The notes under the pieces: model-generated
The model's input: only the letters and a program-made list of their open reading frames with translations
Databases searched by the model: none
Told to the model about the DNA's origin: nothing
Part shown: positions 60,278 through 61,941 of the stretch, in pieces
Position numbering within the stretch: the first letter of the stretch is position 1
Layout of the letters: every line of letters begins with the position of its first letter
DNA from: Heliocidaris erythrogramma
Taxonomy: Eukaryota > Echinodermata > Echinoidea > Camarodonta > Echinometridae
Direction of reading: 5' to 3'
Length of the DNA stretch: 64,000 bases
Assembly: GCA_025617745.1 (NCBI GenBank)
Contig: CM046853.1
Coordinates: 52,167,021 to 52,231,020 of the forward strand
Translations under genes and position numbers: made by a program

Positions 60278-61919
60278 ATCCCTCTCATCTCCTCTCATAG
60301 TTACCAGTCATGTCTAAATGATTGAATGAATTGACATCAATGCTTATGATATAAAATTGAGCTCCAGAATGAATTAAAAATCTATTTCCTCGAGCAGGTG
60401 ATTTTATTTATGGGCTAGCCTTACCGACTCTGTACATTTCCTTTGTCCTAATCGATGCATGATTTGCACTAATGTGTATCAAGGCCTATATGTCCCGCTT
60501 ATAAATATATCATAGTAGTAATGATGGTGGGAGCTGAAAAATTATTGAAGTCCTTGGTCGTGATCTAGATTTTTTTTTCCTTTGTTATTTTTATTCCTTG
60601 TCGAAGATTTTATTCACAGATTTCAAGGAGACAGCGTTGTGGAATCTGTCTTTATCCTAAAGATTAGGAACTACACTGCAACCCAGTATAACATTAAAGG
60701 TAATGATGGTGTCGAACAGAAATTTATATTTTATAGCTTCTGTTTAATTACATATCTTTATTTTTTAAAATAGCACATTATGCATGTGTGTAGTATGGAA
60801 GGAGTGGCGTGGCTGTAAGAGTAAATTGTGAACGTTTTGAGGTAATATATTGCAGGTTCATGCCCCTAGAAATGCAAATTTTGATTTTTATTGGAAGTAT
60901 TCTCCTGTTGTTTAATAATAAATAATAAAAATGATACGGGGCGGCATTAAGGGGCAGGGAGTATTGCCCCTGTGGTTTTCCACACATTCATGACAACCTT
61001 TCATTCATTTACTTAAAGATTAAGACAGACAATCCGTAACGTAATCAAATATGTTAAGTAGTTTAGTTATATTTTATCAAAGACGAGGGGCCCATGTTAT
61101 GGGGAACATATTACAATGAATATACAAGTTGCGAATTTATATTATGGCCCTGTTCTCCTTTGCTTTTATGATTTACACCGTAAGTATTTATTCTTTCTCT
61201 TTATCTGCCTTTCGTTGGTCTAAATGAGGCGTCTCTAGAAACATGGATCTGAGAAAATGTCAAAATAGCGTAAAGGTACCTAACATCAATCTTGCAAAAC
61301 GCTTGTTTTGCATGGAAATTTTAATTTTGATTTAGATTTGAAATGACTTGGTGGTACAAAATAATGAATGTGAAACATTCATCTAAAAATTGACAACAGC
61401 AGGTCAAACAAAACAAACAAATAATGTTTATTTCACTTTTTGCTTTTGTTGAAATATCCGATTTGTTTGGGTGTGAAAAATCAAAATTCACATCAGTATT
61501 ATAGCATTTTGGTAAAATCATTAAAAAAAATAGATATTTGGGGAATAACAAATAGTAACCGAACATAATCATAATAATAATAATGATAATTATAATAAAC
61601 CGTTCTTGTGTAGCGCATATATAACGTTCCTATGCGCTTATACAACGGGTTTGGATATCATTACCCTGTAATATTATACAATCGAATTCAAAGTGAGTAT
61701 ATATATATATGTGTGAACGTTCGAATTTATTATATATAAATAAATATGTATATATAATCATTTTAAATTCGAAGGTTCATTTACAATGTATTAAGGCTTG
61801 TTTATTGACATAAAATAAAAAAATAAATAACATAAAGTACTCACCTTGATATCGAATAATGTCGTATTCTTCAAAAATGTTGCTCTTTCCTGATCTGTAT
61901 TTGGTGCGGTCTCAGTCAT
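9718..61919 (-). CDS. LRR-Roc-COR (Roco) protein with CaaX end, 15 coding exons
   Basis: This is the predicted gene as a whole; the exons are listed separately. Joining them gives 1163 residues with every splice phase consistent. Residues about 34-305 hold about 11 LRRs of the cysteine-containing type (for example LLGLEVGNCIRVTDAGIRSL), as in FBXL and AMN1 proteins. The Roc GTPase follows: P-loop GPSGGGKTS at 342-350, WDLSG at 403-407, VGTHSD at 459-464. COR spans about 545-850. There is no kinase domain, so the order is closest to MFHAS1-like Roco proteins, although those usually carry a different LRR class. The tail is acidic, then basic and alanine-rich, ending KSKMCIVI, a likely prenylation box. 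Roco proteins are GTP-dependent dimeric signalling proteins; the role here is not known. A TLR lies in intron 10 on the other strand. Orthology is not established. Confidence 0.9.
10400..10552 (-). CDS. Roco exon 14
   Basis: Encodes 51 residues, phase 0 at both ends, between TTATTCAG and GTAGGT. The product is hydrophilic: a Ser-rich start, the lysine cluster KDKKVAKKKP, then an acidic segment ending IKEARR. No domain is recognised; it is probably a disordered linker before the C-terminal tail. Confidence 0.85.
10908..11074 (-). CDS. Roco exon 13
   Basis: Begins after TTTTTTTCAG, completes a split Gly codon from exon 12, and ends at a GTAAGC donor in phase 0. Encodes EPSQSVHDWLEALALS followed by a Pro/Ser/Thr/Asp-rich segment that is probably disordered. 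Confidence 0.85.
11080..11530. other. Roco intron 12, part without features
   Basis: AT-rich intronic sequence between exon 13 and the foldback element. No repeat or additional exon is recognised. Confidence 0.4.
11534..12301. mobile_element. Foldback element ~770 bp, TTAA-type ends
   Basis: Left end TTAAAAGGGGAAGTCC and right end GGACTTCCCCTTTAA. The arms pair over roughly 300 bp: AAAATCGGACAACTAATAAG on the left matches the reverse complement of CTTATTAGTTGTCCGATTTT on the right. TTAA at the ends fits piggyBac- or Kolobok-type target sites. No coding sequence is seen. It lies in Roco intron 12. Confidence 0.85.
12344..12521 (-). CDS. Roco exon 12
   Basis: Acceptor GCTACAG, donor GTAAGA, phase 0 in and phase 1 out. 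Encodes ITITPFNTFYTCSSSEIEVA through SYEIDLGLMFPTL. It continues directly from exon 11 (WPGFYKM) and belongs to the post-COR region. The splice phases match both neighbours. Confidence 0.87.
12738..13880. mobile_element. Foldback element related to 11534 element, with insertion
   Basis: Left end TTAAAGGGAAATACTTCC; right end GGACTGCCCTTTAA near 13864-13877. An internal pair (AATCGGACAAGCAATAA against TTATTTCTTTGTCCG) resembles the inner arms of the element at 11534. The region 13320-13855 between them looks like a LINE 3' end inserted into it. The arms are more diverged than in the neighbouring copy. Confidence 0.5.
13490..13855 (+). mobile_element. Probable LINE 3' end with (TTTCAA)n tail
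   Basis: The sequence ends with GGACAATAAATACTTAATTT followed by three TTTCAA-like units, a common 3' terminus of non-LTR elements whose tails are microsatellite-like. No reverse transcriptase frame is present. The stretch appears to interrupt the foldback element around it. Confidence 0.45.
14241..14429 (-). CDS. Roco exon 11
   Basis: Acceptor TCTTACAG, donor GTGAGA, phase 0 at both ends. Encodes ALVNINEPEMTEFCPCLDVV through EQFLREWPGFYKM. It follows directly on the COR end in exon 10 (LLLKIGQ). Intron 10 upstream of it is about 17.6 kb and contains the TLR gene. Confidence 0.88.
14430..15260. other. Roco intron 10, proximal part
   Basis: Contains a poly-C tract near 14604 and an (AT)n tract at 14871-14905. 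No exon or named repeat is recognised. Confidence 0.4.
15265..15537 (+). pseudogene. LINE endonuclease domain fragment
   Basis: Two overlapping frames translate to LDELMLLQFFDKINIFAVNE then TKIDSNRKLFHDSKR, and RNRQRGNITLYVHKSLKVEI then LHNNSFNDLETLAVVV. This is the pattern of the APE-type endonuclease of CR1/L2/RTE-like retrotransposons: a glutamate motif in NETKID, then a Gly-rich beta strand followed by YVHKSL. A frameshift and stop separate the halves near 15379, and the frame ends at TAG near 15537. A dead fragment without reverse transcriptase. Confidence 0.7.
15540..16740. other. Roco intron 10, mostly featureless
   Basis: Contains a (CTT/CTC)n then (CTA)n patch at 15850-15905 and a cluster of nuclear-receptor-like half-sites at 16356-16388. 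No exon is recognised. Confidence 0.4.
16356..16388 (-). promoter_or_regulatory. Cluster of AGGTCA-like half-sites
   Basis: The minus strand reads AGGTCAAAGGTCGAAGGTCG and then AAGAGGTCA, giving a perfect DR1-type pair and further half-sites. It could bind nuclear receptors, but TGACCTTTGACC-like strings are also common in invertebrate repeats, so a role is only a suggestion. Confidence 0.25.
16744..17750. mobile_element. GGGGAGAACTGGGAC inverted-repeat element
   Basis: Left end GGGGAGAACTGGGACGAAG; right end GTCCCATTTCTCCCCGAC near 17729-17746. An internal palindrome near 17295-17332 pairs GGTGAACTGAGACA with TGTCCCAGTTCACC. The region is about 1 kb with no coding capacity. A SINE is inserted just inside the left end. 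Confidence 0.6.
16797..16983 (-). mobile_element. SINE with 7SL-like 5' end, copy A
   Basis: Read on the minus strand it begins CAACTGGGTGTTGTGGCG, continues TGCGCCTGTAATCCAGCTAC, has a B-box-like GGTTCGAGACT about 67 bases from the start, and ends in a (CA)n tail. Copy B at 19529-19719 is in the opposite orientation and closely similar. The first 37 bases resemble the Alu domain of SRP 7SL RNA. It is inserted in a larger inverted-repeat element. Confidence 0.75.
17740..18112 (-). mobile_element. Degenerate GGGGCAC-rich repeat, GGCGGATCC-like
   Basis: The minus strand starts near GCCAGGGGCGGCGGAGCG and contains repeated GGGGCAC or GGGGGGCAC units at loose spacing of 25-35 bp. The internal style matches the MITE at 4863. 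The translation of these units on the minus strand (KGGTYQKVKR-like) is repeat-derived, not a gene. Confidence 0.45.
18322..18415. repeat. Cluster of TTAGATCTA motifs
   Basis: Five AGATCT palindromes, most in the form TTAGATCTA, occur within about 90 bp at irregular spacing of 15-27 bp. It may be a degenerate short tandem array or clustered protein-binding sites. Confidence 0.6.
18536..18632. repeat. Poly-C/poly-A and (CAAAA)n microsatellite
   Basis: A C run, an A run and then an AAAAC pentanucleotide array. There is no coding meaning. Confidence 0.9.
18640..19525. other. Roco intron 10, featureless part
   Basis: No exon, RNA or repeat boundary is recognised. Confidence 0.4.
19529..19719 (+). 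mobile_element. SINE with 7SL-like 5' end, copy B
   Basis: Starts AACTGGGCGTTGTGTCG, then TGCGCCTGTAATCCAGCTAC, a B-box-like GGTTCGAGACT, a conserved body (CTTTCGGATGGTGACG, TCTGATTGATACACG) and an (AC)n tail. It is aligned in full with copy A, in inverted orientation 2.5 kb away. Part of the B-box region (CAGCGGACCCAGGTTCGAG) is also shared with the tRNA-like arms of the element at 25564, which suggests a composite origin. Confidence 0.8.
19720..20515. other. Roco intron 10, AT-rich featureless part
   Basis: Unique-looking AT-rich DNA. No gene or repeat end is recognised. Confidence 0.4.
20579..20757 (+). mobile_element. Dispersed microsatellite-bracketed repeat, copy 2
   Basis: Nearly identical to the copy at 63534 over its whole length (ATGTCCGAGGACATTTTC to GCCATGTAAACG). 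GT-rich DNA lies on the left (20519-20575), and a GT run then a GA-rich run lies on the right (20757-20850). A small difference is AACAAGTCC where the other copies have AACAATRGTCC. No protein is encoded. Confidence 0.85.
20870..21600. other. Roco intron 10, featureless part
   Basis: No exon or named repeat is recognised between the microsatellite-bracketed repeat and the next foldback element. Confidence 0.4.
21604..22999. mobile_element. Foldback/MITE-like element ~1.4 kb with subterminal repeats
   Basis: TATAGGTTTTTGCGGTCAAT at the left end pairs with ATTTACCGCAAAAACCTATA at the right end. Inside the left end (21655-21910) GCATTCAAATT-like motifs recur; inside the right end (22740-22970) the inverse AATTTGAATGC-like motifs recur. 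This fits subterminal transposase-binding repeats. The centre (22270-22600) is strikingly GC-richer than the rest of the intron and has open frames on both strands with no domain I recognise. Confidence 0.75.
23000..25560. other. Roco intron 10, AT-rich featureless part
   Basis: About 2.5 kb of AT-rich DNA without exon, RNA gene or clear repeat. A Tc1-end-like string (ACAGTGCTTGTCAAAAG, 24987) was noted, but no convincing partner. Confidence 0.4.
25564..26072. mobile_element. Foldback element ~510 bp with tRNA-like arms
   Basis: Ends TACACTCTAAAGCCTTAAGT and (inverted) TACAGTGTAAAAACTAAAGT. Each arm contains a tRNA-like segment. On the minus strand of the left arm: TTAGTCTAGCGGTAATGCC and GGACCCTGGTTCGAGGCT, near 25735-25795. 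On the plus strand of the right arm: TTAGTCTATCGGTAACGTC and GGAACCTGGTTCGAGGCT, near 25898-25955. These contain plausible A-box and B-box promoters. Neither is a complete standard tRNA. The element lies about 250 bp upstream of the TLR promoter. Confidence 0.75.
26324..26348 (+). promoter_or_regulatory. Candidate TLR promoter: ISRE-like motif + TATA
   Basis: AGTTTCAATTTCC (26324-26336) fits the IRF/ISRE consensus GTTTCNNTTTC. It is followed two bases later by TTATATATAA, a TATA-like box. The pair lies about 330 bp upstream of the TLR start codon. A splice acceptor just before the ATG implies a 5' UTR intron, which would bring the distance to a normal size. Assigned by pattern only. Confidence 0.45.
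26647..26662 (+). other. Splice acceptor of TLR 5' UTR exon
   Basis: TTCCTAACATATTCAG has a branch-like CTAAC and a terminal CAG and lies 15 bases before the ATG. It suggests that the coding exon is preceded by an intron in the 5' UTR. Confidence 0.45.
26678..29344 (+). CDS. Toll-like receptor, single coding exon
   Basis: An innate immune receptor of 888 residues, predicted type I membrane protein. The start has good context (AGCAAGATGG). Residues 1-22 form a signal peptide (LIQLSVLLCLTVLTATG). A short LRRNT-like cap holds two cysteines near 46 and 56. LRRs run to about 620, with many N-glycosylation sequons. One LRRCT (GCTCDLKWLPLWLRG) follows. The single cysteine cluster makes it a vertebrate-type (sccTLR) layout. 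The transmembrane helix is at about 681-701 (LYCSLPLLIAWIVVVLIIAY). The TIR domain is residues 729-888, from FHFNIMFAEED to NNVIPPE. The BB-loop region reads GDKELPLGMHYCDAV instead of the classic RDxxPG. The frame has no lesions. It lies within intron 10 of the minus-strand Roco gene. Ligand and downstream adaptor cannot be told from sequence; TIR proteins of this kind normally recruit MyD88-type adaptors. Confidence 0.96.
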   Translation: MAETRLIQLSVLLCLTVLTATGETSQPVISQETPYDHPRLTSHTKCSLGPFQRNISCFKMGLEDVPQDLFPGVEKLDLSFNVIQFLWNGSFSTYRRLKSLSLYFNNLRSISDGSFHPLSELQHLELGSNALLRTITSEMFRNCTKLSYLSFLGNPLEVFPDDTLRWLPNLQMLDLRVTNIHYVNITSCSSEVHKLKIDLRVSKISILTSDTFRIDCKLYFLDLSFHNLRLVDQQTISSIHSLSLSFGRITMSPDLWGPFFEGIAKSEIQELFVRATYLGRVDPHYFAHLRSKKLRVLDLSGNNLSNITKMGFLDLPFVSTLVLDNCSIDNIKPIYFSRMKGLRFLNLDSNKIIDINATDSNNTWDINLRELHLAYNLLDTIHARSFRGLTNLTTLVLRGNAGLKYFTITAFTGLRNLRHLDLSGCYLGDVSSVYFPNLESFIYTNCKKPTFLEEIRNIFFQTKSLKHVFMGNASITSLWTPWTKNKISLFQGMQNVTSIDLSENPLGLLQAGLFADLLFLEQLDLRDCQLAGIEAKAFEGLQRLKTLYLQDNELQNVPYKLFQSAGQLGTIRLDSNRLKYLDRDLFVNASKLRNLTLASNSLTMFNLSTFEPILTTLGSIDISDNELGCTCDLKWLPLWLRGTVTLLNEDSTRCSPVSLEALREKPLMSFVPAELCGPNIALYCSLPLLIAWIVVVLIIAYRHRWFLKYKLFLLKLAVIGYQEIQDARDFDDFDFHFNIMFAEEDEEWVRNRLRPVLEERLPEYNRNVYGDKELPLGMHYCDAVHYVVEMSYKTIMLVSRAAIQDNWFVIKFRTAADQVNDTQVENMVVIFLEDIPDNELPFLVRLYLSDRNPYLSWEEDEVFQEYFWQKLIKMSTLNLRCNNVIPPE
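29345..29650. other. TLR 3' flank
   Basis: Presumed 3' UTR and flank. I see no canonical AATAAA in the first 300 bases after the stop codon. A foldback element begins about 300 bp downstream. Confidence 0.4.
29656..30350. mobile_element. Foldback element ~700 bp downstream of TLR
   Basis: CGGGAAGGAGTGTAACAC on the left pairs with GTGTTACACCCCCTTCCCG on the right. The arms match over about 300 bp in inverted order, including GTGCCCCTTGACCAAGCTTT against AAGTTTGGTCAACATGGTCA. The centre lies near 29990. A poly-C/poly-A run (30219-30241) interrupts the right arm. Nothing is encoded. Confidence 0.85.
30351..31865. other. Roco intron 10, AT-rich with microsatellites
   Basis: Contains poly-C then (TC)n at 30701-30732 and AT-rich DNA around 30890-30955. 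No exon is recognised. Confidence 0.4.
31870..32035 (+). mobile_element. Probable SINE 3' fragment next to exon 10
   Basis: A body with CAACTGGCTGGGATGTTCCC and a 3' part GACCGGGGTAATAATA, which is shared with the 3' region of the tRNA-SINE at 47026 (minus strand CCGGGGTAATAATACTTCG). No tRNA head is visible. It ends about 25 bp from the donor of exon 10. Confidence 0.45.
32061..32240 (-). CDS. Roco exon 10 (COR end)
   Basis: Acceptor TCTTTTTTAG, donor GTTAGT, phase 0 both sides. Encodes TLNWTPKPFRGDVQLGW then RYRFQLGTPPGLVAQLLAY and RSGLLLKIGQ. The R-Y-x-F, P-x-G-L and W-R-x-G-L-L pattern is the typical second half of a COR domain. Confidence 0.92.
32286..32475. mobile_element. MITE ~190 bp, AAAGGGCTGGTCA ends
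   Basis: Left TTAAAGGGCTGGTCATATTTG and right CAAATGTGACCAGTCCTTTA are inverted copies; inner TCCGATAACGATAACGA and TATTGTTATCGTCATCGATA extend the pairing. No coding sequence. It lies in Roco intron 9, about 45 bp from exon 10. Confidence 0.85.
32878..33069 (-). CDS. Roco exon 9 (COR middle)
   Basis: Encodes SLQLDESQVLHLIDLLTKLG through LPLLGLMPQNGP, 64 residues in phase 0, donor GTAAGC. A second in-frame acceptor nine bases further on (TCTCTGCAG) could remove SLQ. The helix LxxLIDLLTKLGVLL is typical of COR. Decayed copies of this exon lie at 1733-1800 and 3772-3950. Confidence 0.9.
33392..33442 (+). repeat. Intron 8 repeat unit related to 4190 array
   Basis: About 1.5 copies of CCGGGGNTWAAATRTCCTTG plus AGAAATAATTG. 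This is the unexpanded counterpart of the tandem array beside the exon 9 pseudo-exon. Confidence 0.65.
33473..33739 (-). CDS. Roco exon 8 (COR first half)
   Basis: Encodes 89 residues from SAIFPFAFPTARGSAYSSD to RECLLPLLCQ, phase 0, donor GTACCT. It includes SSDIICVDPTSMARALHAV, the strand-helix motif typical of COR domains. The acceptor (CTGCTGTCAAAG) is the least certain splice site in the model. Confidence 0.85.
33740..34168. other. Roco intron 7
   Basis: Short AT-rich intron; nothing further is seen. Confidence 0.6.
34169..34405 (-). CDS. Roco exon 7 (Roc-COR linker / COR start)
   Basis: Encodes 79 residues, GLEEAKKAILGTILDKKHFP to SKDDVQFLQDA, phase 0, between TGTGTAATAG and GTAAGC. 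The ending FLQDA corresponds to the conserved FLHDxG region in which COR domains begin. Confidence 0.9.
34573..34626. repeat. Long poly-C tract
   Basis: About 54 bases of almost pure C with a few interrupting A bases. It lies in Roco intron 6 about 170 bp from exon 7. It is the longest of many poly-C runs in the window. Confidence 0.95.
34630..36190. other. Roco intron 6, mostly featureless
   Basis: Contains a degenerate GATGAT/GATGAC-rich patch at 35615-35850, whose Asp-rich translation is an artefact. No extra exon is recognised. Confidence 0.45.
36190..36730. repeat. Diverged long tandem repeat, ~225-bp period
   Basis: About 2.5 units. The markers CAGCCAGAAC (36293 and 36518), TTTTGCTCACTC (about 36352 and 36580) and a GTTTTGATGT-like string recur at about 225-230 bp spacing. 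Units are roughly 70 per cent alike by eye. No coding potential. Confidence 0.7.
37067..37190 (-). CDS. Roco exon 6
   Basis: Starts by completing a split Glu codon after ATTTACTAG, encodes KLPGKKTQQHCKDRIQHLKK through ITVSTLTSK, and ends at GTATGA in phase 0. It lies after the Roc G4 motif and corresponds to the C-terminal Roc helix region; the strand PPQLITVST is expected near G5. Confidence 0.88.
37191..38300. other. Roco intron 5, part without features
   Basis: No exon or repeat boundary is recognised. Confidence 0.4.
38311..38460 (+). repeat. Dispersed repeat, GCTCACACGACGTTAGG family, copy 1
   Basis: Shares a GACTCACACGA-like start, TTAGGACCGCGTCGGTGACTT, then AAAATGAACAGYGCAA and TAACTRGCGTATG-like blocks with the region at 45465-45610, in the same orientation. 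Function and class are unknown. Confidence 0.6.
38478..38503. repeat. Poly-C tract
   Basis: A C run of about 20 bases, with another at 38847-38861 and CT/CA microsatellites between 38700 and 38880. Confidence 0.9.
38921..39090. repeat. Large palindrome ~170 bp
   Basis: AGTGCAATGGAAAGAATATT on the left and its reverse complement AATATTCTTTCCATTGCA on the right, with arms of about 70 bp around a GGCGAAGCC centre near 38998-39006. It abuts the left end of another inverted-repeat element. Confidence 0.9.
39084..39719. mobile_element. Inverted-repeat element ~635 bp
   Basis: TATACAACATCTGAGTAGAT on the left pairs with ATCTACTCAGGTGTTGTATA on the right. Inside are an (ATT)n run and a hairpin CAGAACTCC/GGAGTTCTG near 39219-39246. 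No coding sequence. Together with the adjacent palindrome it could be one composite foldback. Confidence 0.7.
39720..40390. other. Roco intron 5, distal part
   Basis: A T-rich run at 40015-40045; nothing else is recognised. Confidence 0.4.
40396..40550 (-). CDS. Roco exon 5 (Roc G4)
   Basis: Acceptor CTGTTCGCAG, donor GTAAGG. Encodes VPGGNFVLVGTHSDELYAED to EEIANI plus two bases of a Glu codon. VGTHSD is the Roc version of the N/TKxD guanine-recognition motif, as in other Roco proteins. Confidence 0.93.
40797..40832 (+). mobile_element. tRNA-derived fragment (T-arm)
   Basis: CCGGGTTCGATTCCCGG forms a perfect T-stem and loop with a B-box, followed by CGGAGACA and T-rich DNA. The 5' half of a tRNA is missing; an (AT)n tract lies before it. 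Most likely a truncated SINE head, not a working tRNA. Confidence 0.55.
40921..40978. repeat. (AT)n microsatellite
   Basis: A pure AT run in Roco intron 4. Confidence 0.95.
40980..43250. other. Roco intron 4, mostly featureless
   Basis: Degenerate CA-rich patch at 41115-41250 and poly-C at 41994-42012. No exon is recognised. Confidence 0.45.
43255..43352 (-). pseudogene. Duplicate of Roco exon 4, frameshifted
   Basis: The plus strand GACAGCATCGCAGCTCTC and flanks match the genuine exon 4 closely, but the copy contains extra bases (TTTAATAAAGACG against TTGAAGACG) that break the frame, and it has lost the donor. It lies 63 bp from exon 4 with a GTTT microsatellite between them, so it is a local tandem duplicate. 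It is not expected to be spliced. Confidence 0.85.
43416..43538 (-). CDS. Roco exon 4 (Roc core)
   Basis: Acceptor TTTTGCTAG, donor GTGAGT, phase 0. Encodes VCQRCLHMFITPATLPVIVF then NLADSESCDAVVQYADFIHSR. Joined to exon 3 it gives WDLSGRPVCQRCLHMFIT, matching the spacing of WDxxGQ-x7-FFL in other Roc domains; this decided the acceptor. Confidence 0.93.
43540..45455. other. Roco intron 3, CT-rich and AT-rich
   Basis: A pyrimidine-rich patch at 43780-44020 and otherwise unique DNA. No exon is recognised. Confidence 0.4.
45465..45610 (+). repeat. Dispersed repeat, GCTCACACGACGTTAGG family, copy 2
   Basis: Contains CCTGACTCACACGAGGCG, GTTAGGACCGCGTCAGTGACTT and TGCAAAATGAAAAGTGCAAG, parallel to the copy at 38311. 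It has a short internal duplication near TTACGACTGCGTTAGG. Confidence 0.6.
45620..47020. other. Roco intron 3, featureless part
   Basis: No exon or RNA gene is recognised. Confidence 0.4.
47026..47304 (-). mobile_element. tRNA-derived SINE, apparently full length
   Basis: On the minus strand it starts with a tRNA-like head: GTGTCGT pairs with the later GCGGCAC as an acceptor stem, A-box TGGTCTAGTGG, B-box GGTTCGAGTCC. A conserved body follows (CTACCCAGGTGTAGTAAATG, GGTACCCGGTAGG), then a 3' part GGGGTAATAATACTTCGGCG, and it ends in (ATT)n. The layout is that of V-SINE or Meta-type SINEs of marine deuterostomes; the exact family is not determined. It would be transcribed by RNA polymerase III. 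Confidence 0.88.
47305..49575. other. Roco intron 3, featureless part
   Basis: A degenerate GGTTAGGGTT-like patch lies at 48143-48210 and a short poly-C run at 48349. No exon is recognised. Confidence 0.4.
49578..50160. repeat. Three direct repeats around a MITE
   Basis: The block beginning AAATGACAACACGCCACATG occurs at 49580, 50012 and (AAACGACAACACGCC) 50106. The last two copies are 94 bp apart and carry CAGTTTGGGATGATATACGT. The first copy continues into TACAATTCAAAC-type sequence that the third copy resumes only after the LINE. Confidence 0.85.
49878..50012. mobile_element. MITE, AGTCACACCG family, copy C
   Basis: Left ATAACCCAGTCACACCAACC, right GGTGTGACTAAGGTAT. The central TGGCCAAGAATCGGTCGGT is shared with copy B. 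Located between the first and second direct repeats. Confidence 0.75.
50161..51444 (-). mobile_element. 5'-truncated LINE (CR1/L2-like clade)
   Basis: A minus-strand element. Its 3' end is an (AATA)n tail on that strand (50161-50190) and its 5' end stops at about 51444, inside the reverse transcriptase gene. Both boundaries are indicated by comparison with the related unoccupied copy at 49610-49660. The family is inferred from the RT C-terminal region and the microsatellite-like tail. Confidence 0.85.
50500..51444 (-). pseudogene. LINE reverse transcriptase, C-terminal part
   Basis: The frame is open from the truncation to the stop. It opens with TVGIPQGSALGPTLFLIFIN (RT motif B region), then CNIFADDVVLY with the catalytic FADD, then RINKDKTKVMILKSKSL, the IKYIGLTIDD thumb motif, and LYKSMIQPCYDYACSVWGN. 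It ends FLKG. The N-terminal fingers, endonuclease and ORF1 are missing, so it is dead, but its open frame suggests a fairly recent insertion. Confidence 0.9.
51445..53312. other. Roco intron 3, exon-proximal part
   Basis: A poly-C tract at 51574-51590; otherwise AT-rich DNA with no exon recognised. Confidence 0.45.
53314..53390 (-). CDS. Roco exon 3 (Roc switch II)
   Basis: Acceptor GTCTAATGCAG, donor GTAAGA. Completes an Asp codon split with exon 2, then encodes SLFDHKLTAGERSLAVEIWD followed by LSGRP. WDLSG is the DxxG motif. The usual Gln after it is Arg, as at the equivalent site of human LRRK2. Confidence 0.92.
53391..56041. other. Roco intron 2
   Basis: AT-rich, with a short CTT/ACT patch at 55105-55195 and poly-C at 55892-55909. 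No further exon is needed, since exons 2 and 3 join in phase. Confidence 0.55.
56042..57116 (-). CDS. Roco exon 2 (all LRRs and P-loop)
   Basis: Acceptor ATTCATTAG, donor GTAGGT, phase 0 in and 1 out, 358 codons. It begins ETLKTKDTLQSVEFEQCACV. About 11 LRRs of roughly 26 residues follow, such as LKKVDFSECEAISDDGLYAL and LESISVEHCIQITDEALKAL. A linker (LSTPPQEVIEREVDGLVDYF) resembles the one before Roc in other Roco proteins. The P-loop GPSGGGKTSF and a switch I region PTDGLDVTCWW close the exon. Confidence 0.94.
57117..59228. other. Roco intron 1, proximal part
   Basis: Imperfect (ATT)n at 57860-57985 and a CT-rich microsatellite at 58927-58982. No exon is recognised. Confidence 0.5.
59229..60012. 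mobile_element. MITE ~780 bp, TACACTGTAAAAAA ends
   Basis: The left end TACACTGTAAAAAATATTTG and the right end ACTTTTTTTACAGTGTA are inverted; internal TTTTACAG and CTGTAATTTTACAG motifs recur. It is inserted in a TAG trinucleotide run that continues on both sides. No transposase is seen. The ends resemble hAT-like or similar non-autonomous elements. Confidence 0.85.
60023..60166. mobile_element. MITE, GGCGGATCCAG family, copy 3
   Basis: Left CAGTGGCGGATCCAGG and right CCTGGATCCGCCGCTG are clear inverted repeats. The 144-bp element is inserted in the same TAG microsatellite as the element before it. Confidence 0.9.
60167..61560. other. Roco intron 1, distal part
   Basis: (TC)n at 60246-60277; otherwise AT-rich unique DNA without an exon. 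Confidence 0.45.
61565..61680 (-). mobile_element. SINE 3' tail fragment
   Basis: The plus strand has ATAATAATAATAATG then GTGTAGCGCATATATAACG and ATGCGCTTATACAACGGG. On the minus strand this is the GCGCTATA-type 3' end followed by (ATT)n seen in the SINE at 47026. No head is present. Confidence 0.5.
61845..61919 (-). CDS. Roco exon 1 (start codon)
   Basis: ATG in context AAAATGA, encoding MTETAPNTDQERATFLKNTT followed by LFDIK, donor GTGAGT, phase 0 into exon 2. An acceptor-like TTCATTTTAG about 22 bases upstream suggests that the 5' UTR is itself spliced. Confidence 0.8.
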
Positions 61920-61927
61920 TTTGACAT
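61916..61927 (-). promoter_or_regulatory. Three-codon uORF overlapping the Roco start
   Basis: On the minus strand ATGTCAAAATGA reads Met-Ser-Lys-stop, and its stop overlaps the main ATG (ATGA overlap). This could favour termination-reinitiation or leaky scanning. Sequence-based only. Confidence 0.5.
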
Positions 61928-61941
61928 TGGTCGTCGTCGCC

